A model generated the notes under the pieces. The model saw only the letters and a program-made list of their open reading frames with translations. It had not been told where the DNA came from and made no database searches. The position numbers and the translations under genes are program-made. Below are positions 23,747 through 31,410 of a stretch of DNA of 45,572 bases, piece by piece; positions within the stretch are counted from its first letter, which is position 1; every line of letters starts with the position of its first letter. This DNA comes from Coriobacteriia bacterium (GTDB lineage: Bacteria; Actinomycetota; Coriobacteriia; Coriobacteriales; UBA8131): the NCBI GenBank assembly GCA_009784945.1, contig WQXH01000012.1:1-45572 (forward strand), given 5' to 3'.

Positions 23747-25813
23747 TTGGCAGCACCAGCAACCGAGCAGGTTCGTAATATAGTACTCGTTGGACAGGAT
23801 GGCGCGGGCAAAACTTCTTTTGCCGAAGCCATGTTGCACGTCTCTGGCCGCACCTCGCGCCTGGGCACGACTCATGACGGCAAGTCCAATCTTGATTACG
23901 ATCCCGAAGAAATCAAACGTGGTTTTACCATCTCCAGTTCGCTGGCTCCCATTCATCATAAAGGGTTTAAGATTAACCTTTTGGACACCTCGGGTTCTGA
24001 TGACTTTGTAGGCGAAACCATTGCCGCCATGGAAGCAGCTGAGTTGGCATTTTTTGTTGTTGACGCGGTGGCAGGAGCGCAGATTAACACGGTAAAGCTA
24101 TGGGATATTGCAGATCGCAAGCGCCTGTGTCGTGCTTTTTTCATCAACCACATAGACCGCGAACACGCCAACTATGAATCTGCCATGGAGGGCTTGATTC
24201 AGCGCTTTGGTCAGCGTGTAGGTGCTGTAACCATTCCTATTGGCGTTGACAAGGACTTTAAAGGCATCATTGACGTCATTCGCATGAAGGCTCGCTATCA
24301 CACCGATGGCAAAGAGCGCATCGAGGACATACCTGCAGAGTACGAAGCCGAGGCTCAGGCAGCACGCGATAAGCTCTGCGATCTGGTAGCAGAAGCCGAT
24401 GATGATTTAATGATGAAGTATCTGGATGGCGAAGAACAGCTTACCCAAGAGGAGCTCGAAAGCCTTTTGGGCAAGGCCATAGTGCAAGAGCTCTTTATTC
24501 CTGTATTTGTAGGCTCTACCTTGGTAGAGCAGGGCATAGAAGTCATTATGGATGACATCGTCACCTACTTTCCTGCTCCCGATGCCCACGGGCCTTTTCC
24601 CACTGCTGACGGCAACGAGTATCGCATTGATGAAGAGGGCGAGGCTGCTTTCTTTGTCTTCAAAACAGTGTCTGACGCCTTTGTTGGCCGCCTCAGCTTT
24701 GTTAAAGTCCTCTCGGGTATTCTCGAGCCCGGCACGGAGCTCATTAACGCCACAAACAAGAAAAAAGAGCGTATTGCACATATCTACGTCATGATGGGTA
24801 AAGAAACCAACGACGTTAAGAGTGCGCGGGCGGGCGACATTGTCGTCATCCCCAAGCTGGGCGAGGCACGCACGGGAGACACCTTCTCTACCTCAGGCAA
24901 GATTGAGCTTGCTCCACTCCAATTGCCTAAACCGCTTTACCCCGTTGCTCTTCGTGCTGCCAGCAAGAATGACGAAGATAAATTGGGCGACTTCCTTGCT
25001 AAGGTTGCCGATTTGGATCCTTGTATCACTCTGCATCGCGATGACCAAACACGGCAGACCATTCTCACAACTTTGGGAGACGGAGCCGTGGACTTGATTC
25101 TCTCACGCCTCAAGGAGCGCAGCGGTATTGAAGCCCAACTTCTTGAGGTAAAGGTTCCCTATCGTGAGACCATTCGAAAAACTGCTGAGGCACAGGGACG
25201 TCACAAAAAGCAAACGGGCGGCGCTGGGCAGTTTGGCGACTGCTATGTGCGCCTGGAGCCTAATCCTGGTGGCGGTTATGAGTTTTTGGATGAGGTCGTT
25301 GGCGGTCGCATACCCAAAGGTTTGATCCCTGCTGTTGACAAGGGTATTAAGGAGGCAATGGTAGAGGGTTTCCTTACCGATGATCCCTTTGTTGACCTCA
25401 AGGCGGCCGTTTATGATGGCTCCTATCACTCTGTTGACAGTAACGAGATGGCCTTTAAGCAGGCTGGGCGCCTGGCGTTTCGCAATGCCTGCGAAAAAGC
25501 CGACGTCTACATCTTGGAGCCTATGGCAAATATAGAAGTTACCGTAACCGAAGAATATGCTGGCACCATTATGGGAGATTTTTCTACACGTCGCGGTCGT
25601 GTTTCTGGCATGAGTGCAGACGACAATGGCCGCCAAATCATAAAGGCGCGTGTGCCCTACAAGGAAGTGGTAACCTACGCTAAGGATCTTCGTTCGATGA
25701 CCCGCGGAGTTGGATCCTTTGCTATTGAACTAGACGGCTACGAAGAGGTGCCTGGAGATGTGTCCAAAAAGCTCATTGCCGACTACCTTGCACGCCGCGA
25801 AGAAAAGAATTAG
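23747..25813 (+). CDS. elongation factor G-like protein (EF-G paralogue)
   Basis: A 688-residue translational-GTPase-family protein with all EF-G domains in order, including the domain IV stretch KKQTGGAGQFGDC. The G1 loop GQDGAGKT (16-23) is sound, and switch I has RGFTI. The G3 motif reads DTSGSDDF instead of DTPGHVDF, so the catalytic His is replaced by Ser. G4 reads NHID (134-137) instead of NKxD. Such divergent EF-G2 proteins occur in actinobacteria; their role is unsettled. This is probably not the main translocase, which is usually next to rpsL-rpsG-tuf. The TTG start has a strong ribosome binding site. It is monocistronic, ending in strong hairpins. Confidence 0.88.
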   Translation: MAAPATEQVRNIVLVGQDGAGKTSFAEAMLHVSGRTSRLGTTHDGKSNLDYDPEEIKRGFTISSSLAPIHHKGFKINLLDTSGSDDFVGETIAAMEAAELAFFVVDAVAGAQINTVKLWDIADRKRLCRAFFINHIDREHANYESAMEGLIQRFGQRVGAVTIPIGVDKDFKGIIDVIRMKARYHTDGKERIEDIPAEYEAEAQAARDKLCDLVAEADDDLMMKYLDGEEQLTQEELESLLGKAIVQELFIPVFVGSTLVEQGIEVIMDDIVTYFPAPDAHGPFPTADGNEYRIDEEGEAAFFVFKTVSDAFVGRLSFVKVLSGILEPGTELINATNKKKERIAHIYVMMGKETNDVKSARAGDIVVIPKLGEARTGDTFSTSGKIELAPLQLPKPLYPVALRAASKNDEDKLGDFLAKVADLDPCITLHRDDQTRQTILTTLGDGAVDLILSRLKERSGIEAQLLEVKVPYRETIRKTAEAQGRHKKQTGGAGQFGDCYVRLEPNPGGGYEFLDEVVGGRIPKGLIPAVDKGIKEAMVEGFLTDDPFVDLKAAVYDGSYHSVDSNEMAFKQAGRLAFRNACEKADVYILEPMANIEVTVTEEYAGTIMGDFSTRRGRVSGMSADDNGRQIIKARVPYKEVVTYAKDLRSMTRGVGSFAIELDGYEEVPGDVSKKLIADYLARREEKN

Positions 25814-25818
25814 CTGTT

Positions 25819-25855
25819 AAAGGCCAAGAAGCTCCATCCGGGTGCCTTGGCCTTT
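25819..25855 (+). terminator. first hairpin after the EF-G-like gene
   Basis: AAAGGCCAAG (25819-25828) and CTTGGCCTTT (25846-25855) form a perfect 10-bp stem with a 17-base loop. The A/T ends of the arms supply a short T-run on either strand. Confidence 0.6.
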
Positions 25856-25880
25856 GAAACAAACTATGAGCGTGTGTTTA

Positions 25881-25932
25881 AACGCCTGGTGTCAGGAGAA
25901 CGTCTCCCTGACACCAGGCGTTGACTTCTTTT
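25881..25932. terminator. strong second hairpin, likely bidirectional terminator
   Basis: AACGCCTGGTGTCAGG (25881-25896) is perfectly inverted at 25907-25922, a 16-bp GC-rich stem with a 10-base loop. TTCTTTT follows on the plus strand and reaches the rsfS stop codon. The convergent genes EF-G-like and rsfS both end here. Confidence 0.7.
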
Positions 25933-26290
25933 AATACTTGATAATTACGGAGTCATTAAAGAGGGTTTCGATGCGATAGTAATCGCGTGTTGTGGTAGTA
26001 AAAAGGTGAATGACAATATCTCCGTAATCAAGAAGCACCCAGCTACCGCTATTGACGCCCTCTCGCCCTATTGGCTTCATGCCATAATTCGTACGCAAGG
26101 CTTCTTCTGCAGCCTCAACCATGGCATTGAGCTGCAGAGGGTTTTCTGCGGAGGCAAGAACAAAGTAATCTACGATGATCAGAGTTGGCTTGACATTGAT
26201 GAGTAATACATCTGAGGCTTTTTTGTTTAGTGTTGCCTCTGCTGCACACTGAGCCCAAGCACGGGATTCACCTACCACAGTCTTTTTCAA
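25931..26290 (-). CDS. rsfS: ribosomal silencing factor RsfS
   Basis: A 119-residue Iojap/YbeB family protein that binds L14 of the 50S subunit and blocks subunit joining when nutrients are short. Family features are the IIVDYFVLASAENPLQLNAM stretch (about 35-54), the GREG..SGSWVLLDYGDIVIHLF block and the terminal YYRIETLF. The TTG start lies five bases after AAGGAG. In many genomes it follows nadD; here it follows the LicC/LicA-type gene after a 76-base gap, so its usual partner is elsewhere. Confidence 0.93.
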   Translation of the reverse strand: MKKTVVGESRAWAQCAAEATLNKKASDVLLINVKPTLIIVDYFVLASAENPLQLNAMVEAAEEALRTNYGMKPIGREGVNSGSWVLLDYGDIVIHLFTTTTRDYYRIETLFNDSVIIKY

Positions 26291-26366
26291 TACCGCTCCT
26301 TACGTTTTGCTTCATTACTTTGCCGATAGCATCTATCATACCGCAATCTAGGCAGGAAGCTCTGTC

Positions 26367-28154
26367 TTATGAGGCCAGCTCTTCCAGGTAGCCGCCTTTT
26401 TTGAGAAGGTGATAGTAGTCCTTCATATAGCGATACATTTCGAGGGCATAGTCGCCAAAATCATCGCCTAGACCTTGCTTGTACTCTGTCCAGATGCACC
26501 AAAGGAAGCCAGCCAGTGCTACGTACAGGTAAAGACGCGCTTCCTCGAGACGGGTGGGCTCACGCTCCAAATATATACGTATCAGCTTGTCTATTTGCCT
26601 TTTTGAGTAGTAGGAGTAAATCGAAAACATCGCAACGTCAATTATAGGATCGGCCATGCCGGAGTACTCCCAATCGATGACTCGGGTGGAACCATCCCTT
26701 AAAAAGAGCACGTTGGCGTAAATATAATCAATGTGACAAAGACATTCTGGAATAGCAAGAGCCTTCCTAAAGGCCAAGAGCTCATCTGCCCAGGTGCGTA
26801 CCTTGTCATAGTCTTCAAAAAGAATTGAGTCGCGCTCGTTGGCTAATGACTCGTAATAATTAATACGCTCCTCTATGTCAAACCTGTGTTCTGCCTGGAT
26901 ATTGGCAGCATGTATCCTCCTGAGATTATCCATCATTACTTCGAGGTCATTATTGTTGCGTGGGTTGCCCACACGCGCATTGTAGTAACGGGTAATCTTT
27001 ATGCCAGAGTCTCCGTCAAAGTATATAATCTCGTCAGTAATGTCGTAGGGCTTCATGAGTTCGTAGTTGCTCTTTTCTTGGCTTCTGCTAATGAGCCTCT
27101 CGGTACCCAGACCCGGCTGCCTAAAGACATATTTCTTTTTATTAACCTCAAAAAGGAAGCTGCGATTAGTCATACCCCCCTCTTTCATTGGTTTAATATT
27201 GATAATATCTGCCTGCGACACATCAAAGACCTGGGCAATGATGCTCAGTATCTCATTGCCCGAGTCGTTTATATAACTGGGGTCATAGGCGCGAAGGTCT
27301 TCGAGAGCTTCAAACTCATAGACATTATTTGCATCCTGGCGACTAATATAGATGGGAAGTTCGTGAGCATTCTCCTTGATGATGTGCTCCCAAAAATAGT
27401 CCTGTGTGCCTGGCCGCGTATAGTATTCTTCGAGAAAGGGGACATACTTTTCTGAAAACTCGCGGGTAAAAAATGCAGGTCCAATCATGATCCAGTCATC
27501 AACTGCGCCATATTCCATACGCACTATCCGATCATGTGCCCCGATTACCGCTTGCCAATCTTCCGTCTCTTTCTCAGAATATATGCAGCTAATCCAACTT
27601 TGCGGCTCATAGCTATGAAAAATATTCTTTTCCATCCAGTTGTCTGCCACCAAAACATAGGTGTTCTTGAGTTGATCGCGCACACAGTGCAGACTCACAA
27701 AGTTATTCTTGGTGGAATACTCGGGATTGTAGACGAGTTTTACCCCATAAGTATCAACGAGATATTCAAATTTTTCTGCGAGATATCCTACAACAATAGT
27801 TATATCAGTTATCCCCACCTCGAGAAGTTGCTCTATTTGCCTGTTGATGATGGGCGTATTGTTAATAGTGAGGAGGCCCTTAGGGGTATCAAAGGTAAAG
27901 GGCACCATTCTGCGCCCAAATCCCGCTGCCAGTATGATGGCATTGTCTACTTTATACTGCTTAAGCCATTCCATACCCTCTTTGGTCATGGTATAACTGC
28001 CCCATTCATAATCAACATAACCAAGATCTATTGCCTTATTAACCTGGAAATTAATGTTGCCAATGGACATCTGCATATAATCTGCAAATCTGCGCTGGGT
28101 GTTGATATCTGTTTCTACGATGGTACGGCACATGAGTGCAAGGCTCTTTGACAT
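26367..28154 (-). CDS. winged-helix / nucleotidyltransferase / choline kinase fusion (LicC-LicA type)
   Basis: A 595-residue three-part protein. Residues 1-65 look like a small winged-helix domain. Residues 70-300 are a nucleotidyltransferase with AILAAGFGRRM (73-83) and PKGLL, like choline-phosphate cytidylyltransferase LicC. Residues 310-595 are a choline/ethanolamine kinase-like domain with the catalytic HIDYIYAN (474-481) and IDWEY (493-497). In pneumococci LicA and LicC make phosphocholine and then CDP-choline for decorating surface polymers. A single chain could do both steps in the cytoplasm. The true substrate could be another amino alcohol. The ATG at 28154 is preceded by GGAGG; an ATG at 28175 lacks a site. 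No choline transporter or transferase gene is adjacent. Confidence 0.78.
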   Translation of the reverse strand: MSKSLALMCRTIVETDINTQRRFADYMQMSIGNINFQVNKAIDLGYVDYEWGSYTMTKEGMEWLKQYKVDNAIILAAGFGRRMVPFTFDTPKGLLTINNTPIINRQIEQLLEVGITDITIVVGYLAEKFEYLVDTYGVKLVYNPEYSTKNNFVSLHCVRDQLKNTYVLVADNWMEKNIFHSYEPQSWISCIYSEKETEDWQAVIGAHDRIVRMEYGAVDDWIMIGPAFFTREFSEKYVPFLEEYYTRPGTQDYFWEHIIKENAHELPIYISRQDANNVYEFEALEDLRAYDPSYINDSGNEILSIIAQVFDVSQADIINIKPMKEGGMTNRSFLFEVNKKKYVFRQPGLGTERLISRSQEKSNYELMKPYDITDEIIYFDGDSGIKITRYYNARVGNPRNNNDLEVMMDNLRRIHAANIQAEHRFDIEERINYYESLANERDSILFEDYDKVRTWADELLAFRKALAIPECLCHIDYIYANVLFLRDGSTRVIDWEYSGMADPIIDVAMFSIYSYYSKRQIDKLIRIYLEREPTRLEEARLYLYVALAGFLWCIWTEYKQGLGDDFGDYALEMYRYMKDYYHLLKKGGYLEELAS

Positions 28155-28233
28155 TTCTACCTCCACTAAAGTCATATAAGTAAATTACAAGTTTTGCTAC
28201 CCGACCCAGCGTTACACTGTATAGGTAACGGTT

Positions 28234-28275
28234 GTTCAGATAAGTAACAGTATACAAGTATCTGAACTATGTCAA
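28234..28275 (-). promoter_or_regulatory. promoter and operator-like dyad of the LicC-LicA-type gene
   Basis: A perfect TTGACA (28270-28275) and TACTGT (28247-28252) are 17 bases apart on the minus strand. A perfect 9-bp dyad, GTTCAGATA (28234-28242) with TATCTGAAC (28259-28267), spans the -10 and most of the spacer. Direct GTTAC-rich half-copies follow at 28211-28229. A repressor bound here would block the promoter. Confidence 0.55.
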
Positions 28276-28362
28276 GTAGGCATATGCCGCCGGCGTGAGC
28301 GAGATGACGAAGGGGGGCTTGTTGTGCTGCACACAGACGACAAGGGACACAAGCGAGCAAGG

Positions 28363-28371
28363 TGCTATAAT
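28363..28371 (+). promoter_or_regulatory. extended -10 promoter of mobA, likely leaderless
   Basis: TGCTATAAT at 28363-28371 is an extended -10 element. The predicted start of transcription (about 28378) coincides with the ATG at 28379, and there is no Shine-Dalgarno at a usable distance. Confidence 0.5.
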
Positions 28372-28378
28372 TCTTGTC

Positions 28379-29086
28379 ATGGAAGGGTTAACAGTAGTGA
28401 TACAAGCCGGTGGAGAGTCAAAGCGCATGGGCAAGCCCAAGGCGCTTGTGTCGTTTTGCGGCATTCCGCTGATATGCAGAGGGTTGAGGCGACTTGGCCC
28501 TTTAGCAGATCAGCTCATAGTAACCACAAACGAACCATGTAACTTTGATTTTCTTTGCTCAGGCGCTACCCAAGGTCGACTGGAGCTATATCGCGACATC
28601 TACAGCTCTCGAGGCGCGCTCAGCGGTATTTACACTGCTCTGCACTATGCTACACTTCCTTCCGTTGCCATAGTTGCCTGTGATATGGTGTTTCCCTCTG
28701 CCTCGCTTTTGCAGGCAGAGCATAGAGTCTTGCTCGATACCAAGGCAGACGTGGTGGTACCTAAGACTTCTCATGGATACGAGCCATTTCATGCTGTATA
28801 CAGGCGAGAAAGCTGCCTTCGCCTCGTAAAGGAGGCGCTGGATGGCGGGGAGACACGCGCCACCAGCTGGTATGACAAGGCTAAGATAGTTGAGTTTACT
28901 TTAGAGGATGTTTTGGCGGCAGACCCGCGTGGTGGCTCTTTTGTTAATGTCAATACGCCAGAAGAGCTCAAATATATTGAAGAACGAGTATTGTCTGGAG
29001 AAATGACCATGATTGATGGAGATGATTTGAGGCATCCCGTCTTGCATAAGAAAAACCCGCCCTGTGGTTACCAGGAGCCTATATGA
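28379..29086 (+). CDS. mobA: molybdenum cofactor guanylyltransferase (MobA-like)
   Basis: A 235-residue nucleotidyltransferase that attaches GMP to molybdopterin. The nucleotide-binding loop reads IQAGGESKRMGKPKALV (8-24), matching LAGGxSxRMGxDK. SSRGALSGIYTAL, ACDMVFPS and the late FVNVNTPEEL are typical of MobA. About 25 residues at the C-terminus extend past the fold. An upstream GTG at 28295 would add 28 residues that look unrelated, and the -10 element at 28366 would then lie inside the gene, so the ATG at 28379 is preferred. It opens the mobA-upp-murI-rph-rdgB run. A role in maturing molybdoenzymes is inferred; none is encoded here. Confidence 0.85.
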   Translation: MEGLTVVIQAGGESKRMGKPKALVSFCGIPLICRGLRRLGPLADQLIVTTNEPCNFDFLCSGATQGRLELYRDIYSSRGALSGIYTALHYATLPSVAIVACDMVFPSASLLQAEHRVLLDTKADVVVPKTSHGYEPFHAVYRRESCLRLVKEALDGGETRATSWYDKAKIVEFTLEDVLAADPRGGSFVNVNTPEELKYIEERVLSGEMTMIDGDDLRHPVLHKKNPPCGYQEPI

Positions 29087-29109
29087 AGAAGAGACGTTGA
29101 GGAGGCAGT

Positions 29110-29760
29110 ATGCGATTTCAAGTAATTGATCACCCACTGGTGGCTCACAAGGTACGTTTGTTGCGTGCAAAAGACACCAGCACAGTTGTTTTTAGAATGG
29201 TTACCAATGAATTGGTATCACTTCTTGCCTATGAGGCTACCAGCAATGTCAAAACAGAAACAGTGCAAATCGAGACCCCCGTGGCCACCACCACTGCTAT
29301 TCGCCTTGCCAGGAACCCGCGGCCGATTATTGTACCGGTTCTCAGGGCAGGCTTGGGCATGCTCGATGGCATGATTCAGTCCATGCCAACTGCTGAAGTC
29401 GGATTTTTGGGCATACGCCGTGACGAGGACACCTTGATTCCTCATACCTATGCTAATCGACTACCAGACGACCTTTCTGGCAGACAGTGCTACATCATTG
29501 ACCCCATGCTGGCCACTGGCGGCACCCTTGTTGATACCATTGATTACCTGGTTACCCGCGGTGCCTCAGACATTACCGCTATTTGCATCCTTGCTGCACC
29601 AGAGGGTGTTGATATGGTGCGCTGTGCTGCAGAAAAGCATGGCAGTAGCCTTGCGCTCAGCGTATTTGTTGCTGCGCTTGATGAACGCTTAAACGAGCAG
29701 GGTTACATTGTTCCTGGTCTCGGCGATGCCGGAGACAGACTCTACGGGTACGTAGACTAG
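29110..29760 (+). CDS. upp: uracil phosphoribosyltransferase
   Basis: A 216-residue pyrimidine salvage enzyme that makes UMP from uracil and PRPP. The PRPP loop reads IIDPMLATGGTLVDTI and the uracil-binding C-terminal flap reads YIVPGLGDAGDRLYG. The VPVLRAGLGMLDGM stretch (near 77-90) is also conserved. GAGGAGG precedes the ATG at a good distance. It starts 23 bases after mobA and is followed by murI after 11 bases. Confidence 0.96.
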   Translation: MRFQVIDHPLVAHKVRLLRAKDTSTVVFRMVTNELVSLLAYEATSNVKTETVQIETPVATTTAIRLARNPRPIIVPVLRAGLGMLDGMIQSMPTAEVGFLGIRRDEDTLIPHTYANRLPDDLSGRQCYIIDPMLATGGTLVDTIDYLVTRGASDITAICILAAPEGVDMVRCAAEKHGSSLALSVFVAALDERLNEQGYIVPGLGDAGDRLYGYVD

Positions 29761-29771
29761 GTAGAGCCTGT

Positions 29772-30653
29772 ATGAACACCGCAACTTCTTCTACAAAACT
29801 ACCAATAGGAGTGTTTGACTCGGGCATCGGCGGGCTCACTGTAGCCCGCGCACTTGCTCAGAATCTGCCACAGGAGTCCATATTCTACTTTGGAGACACC
29901 TTGCGTTGTCCCTATGGGCCTCGCTCTCTTGGTGAGGTCGAGCGCTTTGCATTGCAGATTTCTGAGTGGCTGGTAGCCCAGAAGGTTAAGCTCATCGTTA
30001 TTGCCTGTAACTCGGCAACTGCGGCTGGACTTGAGACTATTCAGCGAAGCGTCAAGGTTCCGGTAGTAGGAGTTATAGAACCGGGAGCTCGTGCAGCGGT
30101 TCAGGTTACTGCCAGCAGAAGAGTGGGCGTTATTGGAACTATTGCCACCATAGAGAGCAGTGCCTATACCCGGGCGATTCGCTCCTTAGATGCGGGAATA
30201 ACCGTTTTTAGTGCTGCTACACCCCGCTTTGTGGAAATTGTTGAGCAGGGCATGAGGCTCGACAGAAGCCCCATAGAAGACATTATGGCTCAAACTGCTG
30301 CGCTCTATATTCGTCCAGCATTTGCCGAGATAGCCCGCGACTACCTCAATCCACTGAGGCGCTGTTCCATCGATACGCTGGTATTGGGCTGCACTCACTA
30401 TCCCCTGCTTATGCCGCTAATAAGAAGTATCATGGGTCCAGATATTCATATTATCTCCTCAGCAGAAGAAACCGCTCTGGAGGTTACCAGCGCACTCGAA
30501 CGACGCAATCAACTTGCTCCTCCAGAGCAGCTGCCTACCTACAGCTTTGCCACCACTGCTCTAGACCCTACAGATTTTATCCAGCTGGGCGGGGCTATTT
30601 TTGGCAGTGCTCTCACGAGTGTTGAGACTGTTGATGTAAAGGAATTGACCTAA
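29772..30653 (+). CDS. murI: glutamate racemase
   Basis: A 293-residue cofactor-independent racemase that supplies D-glutamate for peptidoglycan. Both catalytic cysteines are in their usual contexts: IACNSATAAG (about 76-85) and VLGCTHYPLLM (near 207-217). The N-terminal GVFDSGIGGLTVARAL holds the conserved Asp and Ser. The gene is tightly spaced after upp and followed by rph after 25 bases. The murI-rph-rdgB order is common in actinobacteria and Firmicutes. Confidence 0.96.
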   Translation: MNTATSSTKLPIGVFDSGIGGLTVARALAQNLPQESIFYFGDTLRCPYGPRSLGEVERFALQISEWLVAQKVKLIVIACNSATAAGLETIQRSVKVPVVGVIEPGARAAVQVTASRRVGVIGTIATIESSAYTRAIRSLDAGITVFSAATPRFVEIVEQGMRLDRSPIEDIMAQTAALYIRPAFAEIARDYLNPLRRCSIDTLVLGCTHYPLLMPLIRSIMGPDIHIISSAEETALEVTSALERRNQLAPPEQLPTYSFATTALDPTDFIQLGGAIFGSALTSVETVDVKELT

Positions 30654-30678
30654 TTAACGTGAAAGAGGAAAGATATAT

Positions 30679-31410
30679 ATGCAAAGAGCAAGCGTAGTAA
30701 ATCAACGATACAAGGGGAGAAGACCCGACGAGCTTCGTACCGTGCAGTTTACGCGAAACTACCTCACAAGCGCTCTTGGGTCATGTTTGGTAGAGTTTGG
30801 TGACACCCGTGTGCTTTGTGCTGCAAGTATCGAAGACAATGTGGCTGGCTGGCTCAAGGGTAAAAATCGTGGCTGGGTCACTGCGGAATACTCAATGCTA
30901 CCGTCATCAACCCCTGTACGTACCAGGAGAGAGACCCAGGGGCTTAAGGGACGCACGCAAGAAATACAGCGTCTTATTGGGCGCTCATTGCGCGCTGTGG
31001 TAAACCTCGACGCCTTAGGCGAAACAACCATGACGGTCGACTGCGATGTTTTGCAAGCTGACGGTGGCACCCGTACTGCAGCTATAACAGGTGCATGGAT
31101 TGCCATGAATGACGCGTTTCGGTATTGGCAAAAGGCAGGAAAGCTCCGAGTTAACCCGGTCTTTGATCATCTGGTGGCTGTAAGTGTGGGAGTTGTTGAC
31201 GGTGTTTGCCTACTTGATCTTGATTACCATGAAGATTCAAGAGCAGAAGTGGATATGAACCTGGTGATGACCGGATCAGGAGAGTTTATAGAGCTTCAAG
31301 GTACCGGAGAGCGCACTGGCTTTGATCGCACGCAGCTTAACAAGCTTCTCGACATGGGAACAGCGGGTCTTGACACCTTGTTTGAGCTCCAAAAGCAGGC
31401 AATCCTTTGA
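30679..31410 (+). CDS. rph: ribonuclease PH
   Basis: A 243-residue phosphorolytic 3'-5' exoribonuclease that trims tRNA 3' ends. Conserved blocks are RPDELRTV near the N-terminus, LVEFGDTRVLCAAS, EYSMLPSSTPVRTRRE, GRTQEIQRLIGRSLRAVV and DCDVLQADGGTRTAAITG. AGAGGAAAG precedes the ATG. Its TGA overlaps the TTG start of the next gene by three bases. Confidence 0.97.
   Translation: MQRASVVNQRYKGRRPDELRTVQFTRNYLTSALGSCLVEFGDTRVLCAASIEDNVAGWLKGKNRGWVTAEYSMLPSSTPVRTRRETQGLKGRTQEIQRLIGRSLRAVVNLDALGETTMTVDCDVLQADGGTRTAAITGAWIAMNDAFRYWQKAGKLRVNPVFDHLVAVSVGVVDGVCLLDLDYHEDSRAEVDMNLVMTGSGEFIELQGTGERTGFDRTQLNKLLDMGTAGLDTLFELQKQAIL

Noticed and set aside
25103-25636. 177-codon minus-strand frame opposite the EF-G-like gene
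   Set aside because: It overlaps conserved EF-G domains and has no start site or domain.
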